Translations under genes and position numbers: made by a program | Part shown: positions 21,058-28,992 of the stretch, piece after piece | Layout: every line of letters starts with the position of its first letter | Numbering within the stretch: the stretch's first letter is position 1 | Assembly (NCBI GenBank): GCA_014379595.1 | Contig: JACMLM010000020.1 | Location: forward strand, 62,001 to 126,000 | DNA length: 64,000 bases | DNA from: Anaerolineales bacterium | GTDB taxonomy: Bacteria > Chloroflexota > Anaerolineae > Anaerolineales > Villigracilaceae | Direction of reading: 5' to 3' | Notes under the pieces: model-generated | Databases searched by the model: none | Told to the model about the DNA's origin: nothing | The model's input: the letters and a program-made list of their open reading frames with translations, nothing else

Positions 21058-23595
21058 ATGAAAGAAGATGTCATCGCACACAATACAAATCTGCCAGGTC
21101 GTTTCATGCTAGCACCTCAGCTCGCTTTCAGAATTGGTCTGGCTTTTGCCATACTACTTACGATTGCCCAGGCCATGCTCGTTCTTTTCGTGGGGAATGA
21201 AACCAGCTCAGTCCTGATCAACGATATTCTTAACACGACAAGTAGTACAGCCGCTGCAATTGGCATGGCTTATGCAATGGGTTGGTCCTTCCGTGTTAAC
21301 CGTCAAATTGGAGCAGCATGGGGGCTGTTCGCGCTGGCAATGATCAGCTGGGCACTGGGTGACCTGGTCTGGGACTATTACGAATTGATCGTGGGCGAGA
21401 TTCCCTACCCAAGCGTTGCAGATATCTTTTATATTGCCAGTTATGTATTCTTTTTTATCGGTATCTTTAAAATACCTCGCCTGCAGGATAAATCGAGCAA
21501 TACAAGCTGGCTCTGGCTTGATGTTTTTATCGTTATGTTTTCTGCCAGCCTCATTTTCTGGAACTTTCTGATCGGCCCCATTGTTTTGGATCATCAAGAG
21601 ACCTGGCTGGTGACCCTGGTCAACTCGGCTTATCCAATCGGCGATTTGTTTCTAGTACTGGCCATGACGATGATCATCATCCTGCCGCGCTCACCTCTGT
21701 GGCTAAAGCCCATGTACATCATGATCATCGGCCATAGTCTCACCACTGTGGCCGATGCAATTTATCTTTATGAGTCGATCAACGAAACCTATGCTTCCAG
21801 TTCGTTTTTTAATATCCTCTTTTCCGTAGCACCACTTATGTTAATGTTAAGCGGCTTATCACAGGCCATCACGGCTGAGCAGGTTATCGCTGTTAAGCCA
21901 AAAACCGCTCCTGTACAACAACAAATAAACCAGTTCTCGCTCCTGCGGCTGATCATGCCATTTGCCTGGCTCATATTGGCATTCATATTGCTTGGCTTGG
22001 GAGCTTCTTCGAAGCAGATGTTCACTCCCATTCAATTCTCGATTTTGCTGGGTGCCCTCATATTTCTACTTGCTATTCGACAGGTAATCAGCGCGTTCAA
22101 CAATAAACGCATGTCGATTGAATTGCAGTCGATGAATGAAGATTTGGAAAAGAGAGTGGCAGAGCGGGCCGCAGACTTAATTCAGGCCAACGAAAAATTA
22201 CTCGTGGAAATGGACGAACGCAAGCGGACTGAAATCATGCTGCGCGAACGGGAGGAAAAACTTACTCACTTTGGGCTGCACGATATCTTAACCGGTCTGC
22301 CCAACCGTTCTCTTTTGCTTAATCACCTCACCAAAGCCATTGCACGATACAGCCGTCATTCAAATGAACGCTATGCCATCCTCTTTCTCGACTTCGACAG
22401 TTTCAAAGTTATCAACGACAGCCTCGGCCATCCTTCCGGCGATCAGCTGCTGATCCTGATCGGTCAGAGGCTGATGTCTCATATTCGCAAGGAAGATATG
22501 GTTGCACGTCTTGGCGGAGATGAATTTGTCATTTTGATCCAGGGCTTCGATGATGAGGGCTTTGTCGCAAATGCCGCGAACCGAATATTAGATTCGTTTA
22601 AAGCGCCTTTTCTGATTGGAATAAAACCGATCTATATCACAGCCAGTATTGGCATGGTCATTGCAGATGTGAATTATCAAACCGCCGATGAAATCATCCG
22701 CGATGCTGATCTCGCCATGTACGAGGCCAAGTCAAAAGGGAAAGCCCGCTATGTACTCTTTCAACCGCAACTGCGGCTCACTGCCATGAATCGGCTATCG
22801 CTTGATTCAGATCTGCGTTACGCACTGGAACAAAAAGAATTCATTCTGCATTATCAACCCATTATCAGCCTGGAAACGCGGCGCATTGCTGGGTTCGAAT
22901 CTCTTATCCGTTGGAATCATCCAACCCGCGGCCTGATCGGCCCTGCTGACTTTATTTCAATTGCCGAGTCAAGCGGCTTCATAGATTTCATTACACACTT
23001 CACCCTATATGAAGCTTGCTGCCAACTCAGCCAATGGCAAACACTCTTTCCTGCGGATCAGCCTCTGTTCGTTAGCGTTAATCTTTCTCCAAATTCCCTA
23101 CGGCACCCTGAATTATTGACCTGGGTAAAAGAGGGCTTGCAAGCCTTTTCCATTTCACCATCTGCTCTGGCACTGGAGATCGTCGAAAATGCACTCATTC
23201 AAGATGCCGACAATGCCAGGCGTATTTTTACTGATATGCAGCAGCTTGGCATTAAAGTCAGCCTTGATGATTTTGGCATCGGGTATTCATCTCTCGCCTA
23301 TATTAACCAGTACCCGATTGACAATCTGAAAATTGACAAATCCTTTGTCAATCATATTGGCAAGTCAAAAGAAATGGATGCAATTGTGCGTGCCATCACT
23401 ACACTGGCGAGCGAATTAGGTTTTAAGGTCGTTGCCGAGGGAATTGAAACACAGGAGCAATTAGACTTTTTAGAAAAACTGGGGTGTCAGTACGGTCAGG
23501 GATACTTTTTCTCCAAACCTTTAGATCCGTCGAAAATTGCTGCTCTGCTCCAACAGTCATCAGAAACAACTTTCACTTTTGCAACAACATCCTAA
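21058..23595 (+). CDS. large membrane GGDEF-EAL protein
   Basis: An 845-residue cyclic di-GMP enzyme. Residues ~20-355 have about nine to ten hydrophobic segments, a multi-pass sensor region. A charged coiled-coil follows (SMNEDLEKRVAERAADLIQANEKL region, about 360-400). The GGDEF domain has GGDEF at 486-490 with an RKED inhibitory site five residues before it. The phosphodiesterase domain has ESL at 614-616 instead of EAL but keeps the metal-binding Glu; downstream motifs (DDFGIGYSSLAYINQ, KIDKSFV) are intact. Both activities are possible. No good ribosome-binding site precedes the start at 21058. It is a single gene next to a BtpA-like protein. Confidence 0.92.
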   Translation: MKEDVIAHNTNLPGRFMLAPQLAFRIGLAFAILLTIAQAMLVLFVGNETSSVLINDILNTTSSTAAAIGMAYAMGWSFRVNRQIGAAWGLFALAMISWALGDLVWDYYELIVGEIPYPSVADIFYIASYVFFFIGIFKIPRLQDKSSNTSWLWLDVFIVMFSASLIFWNFLIGPIVLDHQETWLVTLVNSAYPIGDLFLVLAMTMIIILPRSPLWLKPMYIMIIGHSLTTVADAIYLYESINETYASSSFFNILFSVAPLMLMLSGLSQAITAEQVIAVKPKTAPVQQQINQFSLLRLIMPFAWLILAFILLGLGASSKQMFTPIQFSILLGALIFLLAIRQVISAFNNKRMSIELQSMNEDLEKRVAERAADLIQANEKLLVEMDERKRTEIMLREREEKLTHFGLHDILTGLPNRSLLLNHLTKAIARYSRHSNERYAILFLDFDSFKVINDSLGHPSGDQLLILIGQRLMSHIRKEDMVARLGGDEFVILIQGFDDEGFVANAANRILDSFKAPFLIGIKPIYITASIGMVIADVNYQTADEIIRDADLAMYEAKSKGKARYVLFQPQLRLTAMNRLSLDSDLRYALEQKEFILHYQPIISLETRRIAGFESLIRWNHPTRGLIGPADFISIAESSGFIDFITHFTLYEACCQLSQWQTLFPADQPLFVSVNLSPNSLRHPELLTWVKEGLQAFSISPSALALEIVENALIQDADNARRIFTDMQQLGIKVSLDDFGIGYSSLAYINQYPIDNLKIDKSFVNHIGKSKEMDAIVRAITTLASELGFKVVAEGIETQEQLDFLEKLGCQYGQGYFFSKPLDPSKIAALLQQSSETTFTFATTS

Positions 23596-23732
23596 CAGAA
23601 ACATCTTATTCATTAGCGCCCTCTCTCTTCCCTATTTCCAATTTTGGAAATAAGGAGATTAGTCTTTGTTGTTTGCACATAATCGGGTAGGATAAGAAAT
23701 AAGACATCCACATATATGAGAAGGCAGCAGGC

Positions 23733-24827
23733 ATGGATCAACAAACTATTCTCCGCTTCAATGAAGACATTTTGCAGAAAGCCATGCAACGCTATGGCAT
23801 CTTAAAAGATCAGATCAAGCCGATTGATGCCTTCGAAAGTTTCATCTATGAATTCGAGCGTGATGGTCTTGGTTATATATTGCGCATTGGTCACAGTTTT
23901 CGGAAGAGCGAAGCCCTGATCCAGGGTGAAGTGGATTGGATCAACTATCTTGCACGCGGCGGTGTTTCCGTTGCACGAGCGATTCCATCCGAAAGCGGCA
24001 AACTGGTAGAGGTCATCGACGATGGTCAAGGTGGACAGTTTCTCGCGACTGCATTTGTGCGGGCAGCGGGCCAGTCTCCATGGGATGCCGGATGGACACC
24101 TACAAGATATGAGACTTATGGAGAGTTACTTGGGAAAATGCACGCACTAGCTGTGGATTATGAACCAGCGGCTGAATACAGACGGCAAGAGTGGGATGAT
24201 GCCAGCATGAAATTCATTGAGCTTTATCTGCCTGAGTCTGAGTTTATTGCCCATCAAAAGTATCAGTCCCTGCTAAAGCATATTTACAGCCTGCCTAAAG
24301 ACAAAAGCTCTTATGGGTTGATCCACCAGGATGCACATCAAAATAATTTCTTTATGGATACAGACGGCGCGCTGACATTATTTGACTTTGACGATTGCGC
24401 CTATAGCTGGTTCATCAACGATATCGCGATCGTGTTATTTTATATCTCAATGGATGCACAGGAATTCGGTTACCCAACAGTCACCGCGTTTACGCAAGAA
24501 TTCATGACTCATTTTCTAAAAGGGTATCGTCGAGCCTACACGCTGGATGACAATTGGTTAAAAGAAATTCCACATTTCTTGAAACTGCGCGAACTAGAAT
24601 TGTATGCGGTTGTGCATCGTGATTTTGAGATCAAAGGCATTGAGCACTGGTCATTGGAAGGCTTTAAGCGCACCCCGGGTTTTGATGCCAGGAATGAAGG
24701 TCATATGTGGATCGCGAATTTTATGCGGGAACGTAAACAAAACATTGAGCAGGGTCTGCCTTTTATTGACTTTGATTTTGAAACGCTTGGAACCCCCACC
24801 CGGCCTCCTCACAAGGGTAGGTATTAA
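23733..24827 (+). CDS. APH-family phosphotransferase, C-terminus replaced by IS
   Basis: 364 residues of the aminoglycoside phosphotransferase/choline kinase-like superfamily, which use ATP to phosphorylate small molecules. The catalytic loop is HQDAHQNNFF (Brenner type), followed by the metal-binding LFDFDDCAYSW. The N-lobe shows VDWINYLARGGVSVARAI. The substrate is unknown; a resistance role should not be assumed. The gene's last codons lie inside the left end of an IS4-type element at 24808, so the C-terminal residues (about HKGRY) come from the insertion. Upstream lies a weak GGCAGCAGGC ribosome-binding region. Confidence 0.82.
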   Translation: MDQQTILRFNEDILQKAMQRYGILKDQIKPIDAFESFIYEFERDGLGYILRIGHSFRKSEALIQGEVDWINYLARGGVSVARAIPSESGKLVEVIDDGQGGQFLATAFVRAAGQSPWDAGWTPTRYETYGELLGKMHALAVDYEPAAEYRRQEWDDASMKFIELYLPESEFIAHQKYQSLLKHIYSLPKDKSSYGLIHQDAHQNNFFMDTDGALTLFDFDDCAYSWFINDIAIVLFYISMDAQEFGYPTVTAFTQEFMTHFLKGYRRAYTLDDNWLKEIPHFLKLRELELYAVVHRDFEIKGIEHWSLEGFKRTPGFDARNEGHMWIANFMRERKQNIEQGLPFIDFDFETLGTPTRPPHKGRY

Positions 24828-24853
24828 TAAAACGCTCCGATGAAGATTAGAAT

Positions 24854-25210
24854 TTGGTTGTTCACACTAAATTCAAGTCAACATCGGAGCAAAATATTTA
24901 TACCATAAGCGCACTGGAAGAATGGAAACAAACCGTTACAAAACATATGCCTCATTTGAGTGCGCCACAAGCAACAGTACTAGCGCTCTGGAGTTTTGGG
25001 ATGGTGATTTCGCATTCCTGCGGATTGACATCAGTCTCAAGCAGCCTGGCATTATTGATGGGCACAAAAGAAAATAGTGTGCGGCAAAGGATACGAGAAT
25101 GGTATTACGCTCAAGCGGATAAACGCGGAAAAGGACGAAGTCAGATTGAAGTCAGTAGCAATTTTGTACCATTACTTCAATGGATGCAACCAGTCTTGGA
25201 CATGTATTAG
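24854..25210 (+). CDS. transposase N-terminal part (first frame)
   Basis: 118 codons from a TTG start encoding the N-terminal helical region of the IS4-type transposase (residues such as LSAPQATVLALWSFGMVIS and NSVRQRIREWYYAQ, likely DNA binding). The frame ends at 25210, while the catalytic part continues in the -1 frame, overlapping by about 50 bases. The shift would have to occur between 25159 and 25208; the only repetitive run is TTTT at 25162-25165, not a canonical slippery heptamer, so a mutation is more likely than programmed shifting. Confidence 0.75.
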   Translation: MVVHTKFKSTSEQNIYTISALEEWKQTVTKHMPHLSAPQATVLALWSFGMVISHSCGLTSVSSSLALLMGTKENSVRQRIREWYYAQADKRGKGRSQIEVSSNFVPLLQWMQPVLDMY

Positions 25211-26007
25211 TGGTTTTAGTAATTAGCGTTGTATATCGAGGCTGCGCTATTCCGATTGCCTGGCATGTATTACCAGCAATTGAAAAGGGCTCATGGAAAA
25301 AGCCTTGGTTGGAATTATTTTCCCATTTCCAAGACGTGATTCCAAGAGATTGGGTGGTAATTGTGATGGCAGACCGCGGTTTATACGCCCGTTGGCTGTT
25401 TGAATCCATCGAAAAGTGTAATTGGCATCCATTTTTGCGTATCAATCACGGAATATTCTTTCGCCCAAAAGATGAAAAAGAGTTTAAAGCCCTGTATGTA
25501 TCTTTTCAGCAACCTGGATTTGCATGGTCTGGAACTGGCACCTGTTTCAAGACCAATTCATTGGAAGCCACTTTATTAGTTCGATGGGAAGAAGGATTTG
25601 AAGAGCCTTGGCTAATCCTCATCAACCTCCATCCAACACAAGCCTTGCCTTGTTGGTATGGACTCCGCTCTTGGATTGAATGTGGTTTCAAACATATCAA
25701 AAGTGCTGGTTGGCATTGGCAATATACTCGTATGGTTGATCCCGAAAGAGCAACTCGTTTTTGGCTGGCTATCGCAGTCGCCACTCTGTGGGTTCTGAGT
25801 GTTGGAGGAGAAGCCGATGCAAATATCTATGCTAGCTCCTTTGAGGCTTTGCCTGAAAACCATATTGCTCGCCGTCGTTCTCCCAAAACTTCATATGTGC
25901 GTTTCCTTTCTTGTTTTCATCGCGGCCTTATGATTATCATTACTTCTCTTATTGCTCAAAGACAATTACCTTTAGGTAGATTCGTCCCTGAACCTTGGCC
26001 TACTTAA
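25180..26007 (+). CDS. transposase catalytic part (second frame)
   Basis: 275 residues carrying the whole DDE catalytic set of an IS4-family transposase: first Asp in MDATSL at the very start, second Asp in VIVMADRGLYARW, and Glu in SWIECGFKHIKSAGWHW (the Y-(2)-R-(3)-E-(6)-K region looks degenerate). The frame is open from 25159, so the product needs either a -1 shift from the upstream frame or independent initiation at 25180, for which no ribosome-binding site is seen. Probably not functional as it stands. Confidence 0.75.
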   Translation: MDATSLGHVLVVLVISVVYRGCAIPIAWHVLPAIEKGSWKKPWLELFSHFQDVIPRDWVVIVMADRGLYARWLFESIEKCNWHPFLRINHGIFFRPKDEKEFKALYVSFQQPGFAWSGTGTCFKTNSLEATLLVRWEEGFEEPWLILINLHPTQALPCWYGLRSWIECGFKHIKSAGWHWQYTRMVDPERATRFWLAIAVATLWVLSVGGEADANIYASSFEALPENHIARRRSPKTSYVRFLSCFHRGLMIIITSLIAQRQLPLGRFVPEPWPT

Positions 26008-26036
26008 TAATATACCTACCCTTGTGAGCACCCGTC

Positions 26037-26103
26037 CTCCCCCAAATCCGACAACGGAGTAGATACTATATTAACGAGAATTTCTATGTCGGATTTGGGG
26101 GAG
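26037..26103. repeat. R3 inverted repeat, copy 2
   Basis: The arms CTCCCCCAAATCCGAC and GTCGGATTTGGGGGAG are exact inverted repeats 35 bp apart, followed by GTGCCCGCCAGGGCGGAGG. The left flank of the IS (CACCCGGCCTC) matches the start of this element, so the IS seems to have landed in an R3 copy. Confidence 0.8.
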
Positions 26104-26189
26104 GTGCCCGCCAGGGCGGAGGGGGTCAGGTTTTGAATTCCGCGCTAAATGGTAAACTCAAACAAACAACTAACTTTAGGAGAATACAA

Positions 26190-26411
26190 ATGGCTGAAAT
26201 TAAATATGAAATCGTCAAGAACATTGGCGTGCTATCCAAGTCCGCTTCGGGTTGGAGCAAGGAACTGAACTTGATCAGTTGGAATGACAGGGAACCAAAA
26301 TATGACCTGCGCGATTGGTCTGCAGATCATGAGAAGATGGGCAAAGGCGTGACCTTATCTCAAGATGAAGTGCTTGCTTTAAAGGCGTTGTTGAACAGTA
26401 TCGAGTTGTAA
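26190..26411 (+). CDS. YdbC/PC4-like ssDNA-binding protein
   Basis: 73 residues of the bacterial YdbC family, which share the fold of the eukaryotic coactivator PC4 and bind single-stranded DNA. Key parts are the opening IKYEIVKNIGVLS, GWSKELNLISWN, the conserved YDLRDWS and the C-terminal helix with KGVTLSQDEVLALKALL. The start at 26190 is chosen for its AGGAG 7 bases upstream; an in-frame extension to 26133 has no such signal and runs into R3 sequence. Family members are thought to act in DNA metabolism or transcription. A bidirectional terminator follows. Confidence 0.9.
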   Translation: MAEIKYEIVKNIGVLSKSASGWSKELNLISWNDREPKYDLRDWSADHEKMGKGVTLSQDEVLALKALLNSIEL

Positions 26412-26468
26412 TTCGGAGACCTCGCCCAGCCCGCTGCCAGAGCTTTTATTTTCTGTGGGATATAACAA

Positions 26469-26501
26469 ACAAAGGCCTTGATTCATTATCAAGGCCTTTG
26501 T
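26469..26501. terminator. bidirectional hairpin terminator
   Basis: ACAAAGGCCTTGAT and its exact complement around a 5-nt loop, with T- and A-rich flanks. It separates the plus-strand YdbC-like gene from the convergent metallopeptidase gene. Confidence 0.8.
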
Positions 26502-26534
26502 TATATCGAACGAATTTCAATCTGTAAAAAATCC

Positions 26535-27602
26535 CTAGGGCAGGGAAGGCGTGTTCTCTGCAAAGTACTCGTGGCTGTCTGCATTGATAATGGCTGAATT
26601 AGGATCAGTATCAGCAAGGTCTCTTGCACCAGCCTGACCATAGACGACATCATCTGTGGCAGCTATTATATCAAAGTGACTCATTTCGTGAATGAGTGTG
26701 CCGGCCTTCGAGTCTGTACCAGCGAGCGGCGCAGTCCAGAACGCCTTGCAAAGATAGATGTTATAAGGCTGGTTGGGATACACATAAGCATAGTAAGGTT
26801 GTTTGCATTTGCAATCGAAATTAACACCTGCATTATCCCAGGCATCGGAAATGGCAGTAAAGTTAGTTTTCACAGTGTTATAGCGTGTGCTGGAATAAGC
26901 GCCGAACCACTCGGTGTAGCGTGGCGTTCCGGAATTGTTTGCAAACAGGTAATTCTCGGCCTGGGATGAATACGTCTTTGCCTGGTTGCGCGCAGAAACA
27001 ATCAGCGATTGCTGATCCACCGTACATGCGCTAAATGAATTACCGCCGGAAGGTGGTGGCGGTGGCGGAGTTGGCCTTCCCTTCGCTTCGCGCCCATCTG
27101 CTTTAAAGTTGATAGGGGCCGAGGTAAGGGCATCCCGAGATTTGAATGCGTTGCCTTTTTCATTGAAGAGCTGGAAGGAAGAGGCAGAGTATGAAACGTC
27201 ATACTCGCCTGTCTGTGTAAAATCATAATAATCACTGAGGTTAACGGTATAGGTCAGGCTGTCACCTGCCTTCAGCGAAATATAATCCTTACCTATTGCA
27301 TTCGGGCGCTTGTAATGTGCCCCGGTATATGCCACAATCTCCCCATCCCGCAGAACCTTGAAGACAGCCTCTTCTAATCCGTCCGCCGGCGTAAACCATT
27401 TCAAGATCCGCACAGTATGCTTGGTGGAATTTGAGAAGGTAACATCCACCAGAACATCCTGCGTTGAATCAAAAGTGCTCTGGCTCACACTCAGGTTAAC
27501 AGTCGGGCCGTCTTTGGGAGCAGCGCTGACAACCGAAGTGACAAGCAGAGCAACAAGCAAAACGATCAATAAAGATTGAAGTCGAAATCTGCTTTTGTTC
27601 AT
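26535..27602 (-). CDS. secreted M35-type (aspzincin) metallopeptidase
   Basis: 355 residues with an N-terminal signal peptide (about 1-28, cleavage near VVSAAP). Residues ~30-170 are an Ig-like beta domain, then a poly-proline linker (PPPPPP) and a C-terminal catalytic domain. The zinc site is HEMSH at 305-309 with D317/D318 in the ATDDVVYG segment, the aspzincin pattern of M35 deuterolysin and peptidyl-Lys metalloendopeptidases. The segment between has several Cys and Tyr/Trp residues as in peptidyl-Lys enzymes. So it is a secreted protease, possibly cutting before lysine; the exact specificity is inferred. It is the last gene of a long minus-strand run but separated from the kinase upstream by ~78 bp. 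Confidence 0.85.
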   Translation of the reverse strand: MNKSRFRLQSLLIVLLVALLVTSVVSAAPKDGPTVNLSVSQSTFDSTQDVLVDVTFSNSTKHTVRILKWFTPADGLEEAVFKVLRDGEIVAYTGAHYKRPNAIGKDYISLKAGDSLTYTVNLSDYYDFTQTGEYDVSYSASSFQLFNEKGNAFKSRDALTSAPINFKADGREAKGRPTPPPPPPSGGNSFSACTVDQQSLIVSARNQAKTYSSQAENYLFANNSGTPRYTEWFGAYSSTRYNTVKTNFTAISDAWDNAGVNFDCKCKQPYYAYVYPNQPYNIYLCKAFWTAPLAGTDSKAGTLIHEMSHFDIIAATDDVVYGQAGARDLADTDPNSAIINADSHEYFAENTPSLP

Positions 27603-27680
27603 GATTTTCCTCTTCTTTAGTTGGGATAAATTATATTAGCAAATCGGAGAGGTAAAGTCAAGTGGGTGTACGACTTTATG

Positions 27681-28922
27681 TTAAGGGTTTATTGGTTCAG
27701 GCTTGGGAGGATCAATTGGCAATTGCAAATAAAAGGTACTGCCTGTAAAGTTGGCCTCATCGTGGCCCAAACTTTCGGCCCAGACTTTGCCTCCGTGGGC
27801 TCGTGCCACACCGCGAACGATTGCCAGTCCCAAACCAGGCCCACCGCCTTTGAATGTTGTTTTGCCTGATGAGTGTACGGTCACATCACCTACCTGATAA
27901 AATTTTTCAAAGACCAGTTCATGATGCTCAGTATCCAGACCGATGCCTGTATCTGTGATACTGACTTCAACGCCAGGTGTATCTCTATCCATGGTGATCG
28001 GGCGTGAACGGATCACCACTTTACCGCCGTCAGGTGTGTATTTGATTGCATTGACGATCAAGTGATATAACGCCTTCTGGATCAAGGTGGGGTCGCCATT
28101 GATGTTCGGCGTCTCTGCATCCTGTTCCATCACCATTTCAATATTGCGCTCTGCAGCACCTTTGGAAAAATCGTGCGCGATATCTTCTATCACCCGCTTC
28201 AATGGAACAGGCACAGCCCGCAGCTTTAATTTCTCATTATCAATGCGCGTCACATCCAGCATGGTATTTACCACTTCGTGCATACGGTCTGCACCTTTGA
28301 GAATACCATCCATCACTTCGCCCACAGCAGCGTTTGCTTTAATATCAGGGAAAGAGCTGAGTAAATTCACGTAGCCTTTAAGAACAGTGAGAGGCGTACG
28401 AAGTTCGTGCGCAGCAACTTGAATGAATTCCAGTTTATTGCGATCCAATTGACGTAATATTTTATTGGTGTTTTGTAGATGCTGGATCGCCATTTGATCG
28501 TTCTCGCGCATACGATCCAGCGTCGTGCGAGTGATGTTGATTACCATGCTCGGGCTGCGGCTGAGCATGACATCAAAATCCTTTTTATTCATTTCCAAAA
28601 ATGTACATTCAGTAGTGGTTCGTACGGTCGCTGCGCGCGACACATTTTGGATCAAGGCCATCTCGCCGATCAGATCACCCCTGCTGGCAATACGTAAAAT
28701 ACGCTCGCCTTCCTGATCACCGATATTCTTGGAAATTTCGGCGGTACCCTCAGCCACAATATAAAAGGTATCTTCGTAAGCGCCCTCATAGCACAAAACA
28801 TGCCCAGCAGGATACGTGCGAATTTGGGTCAGAGCTGCCATCTCTTGCAGCTCATCATCCGACAGAGCATTAAATGCCAGGTGTAAAAGGGAAATTTTAT
28901 CGAAAAGCTTTGTCTCATTCAT
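27681..28922 (-). CDS. cyclic-nucleotide-binding sensor histidine kinase
   Basis: 413 residues from the ATG at 28922. Residues ~15-130 are a Crp-type cyclic-nucleotide-binding domain (PAGHVLCYEGAYEDTFYIV, GDLIGEMALIQNVSRAATV). A helical linker follows, then a HisKA domain with the phospho-acceptor His in HELRTPLTVLKGYV (near residue 172), and an HATPase domain with the N box (HLIVNAIKYTPDG), DTGIGLD and GGPGLGLAIV. There is no membrane segment, so it is a soluble kinase that may sense cAMP or another nucleotide. No response regulator is adjacent. TATACT lies 8 bases before the ATG, which suggests a leaderless transcript. Confidence 0.9.
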   Translation of the reverse strand: MNETKLFDKISLLHLAFNALSDDELQEMAALTQIRTYPAGHVLCYEGAYEDTFYIVAEGTAEISKNIGDQEGERILRIASRGDLIGEMALIQNVSRAATVRTTTECTFLEMNKKDFDVMLSRSPSMVINITRTTLDRMRENDQMAIQHLQNTNKILRQLDRNKLEFIQVAAHELRTPLTVLKGYVNLLSSFPDIKANAAVGEVMDGILKGADRMHEVVNTMLDVTRIDNEKLKLRAVPVPLKRVIEDIAHDFSKGAAERNIEMVMEQDAETPNINGDPTLIQKALYHLIVNAIKYTPDGGKVVIRSRPITMDRDTPGVEVSITDTGIGLDTEHHELVFEKFYQVGDVTVHSSGKTTFKGGGPGLGLAIVRGVARAHGGKVWAESLGHDEANFTGSTFYLQLPIDPPKPEPINP

Positions 28923-28992
28923 CACAGCAAAGTATAACGGTGACGATAGCCGCGAATAATTGCGCTTGAATGATAAATTGCAACCTTGAAAT

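Larger units (their letters stand above)
24808..26028 (+). mobile_element. IS4-type insertion sequence
   Basis: 1221 bp bounded by perfect 17-bp inverted repeats, CTCACAAGGGTAGGTAT at the left and its complement at 26012-26028. Directly outside are CACCCGGCCTC (24797-24807) and CACCCGTCCTC (26029-26039), an 11-bp target duplication with one mismatch. Duplications of about this size are known in IS4 relatives. The transposase is split by a frameshift, and the mismatch in the duplication suggests an older insertion. Confidence 0.85.

Noticed and set aside
25159..25208. Programmed -1 frameshift site in the IS transposase
   Set aside because: Only a TTTT run is present, with no canonical slippery heptamer and no clear downstream hairpin; kept as a possibility in the IS finding only.
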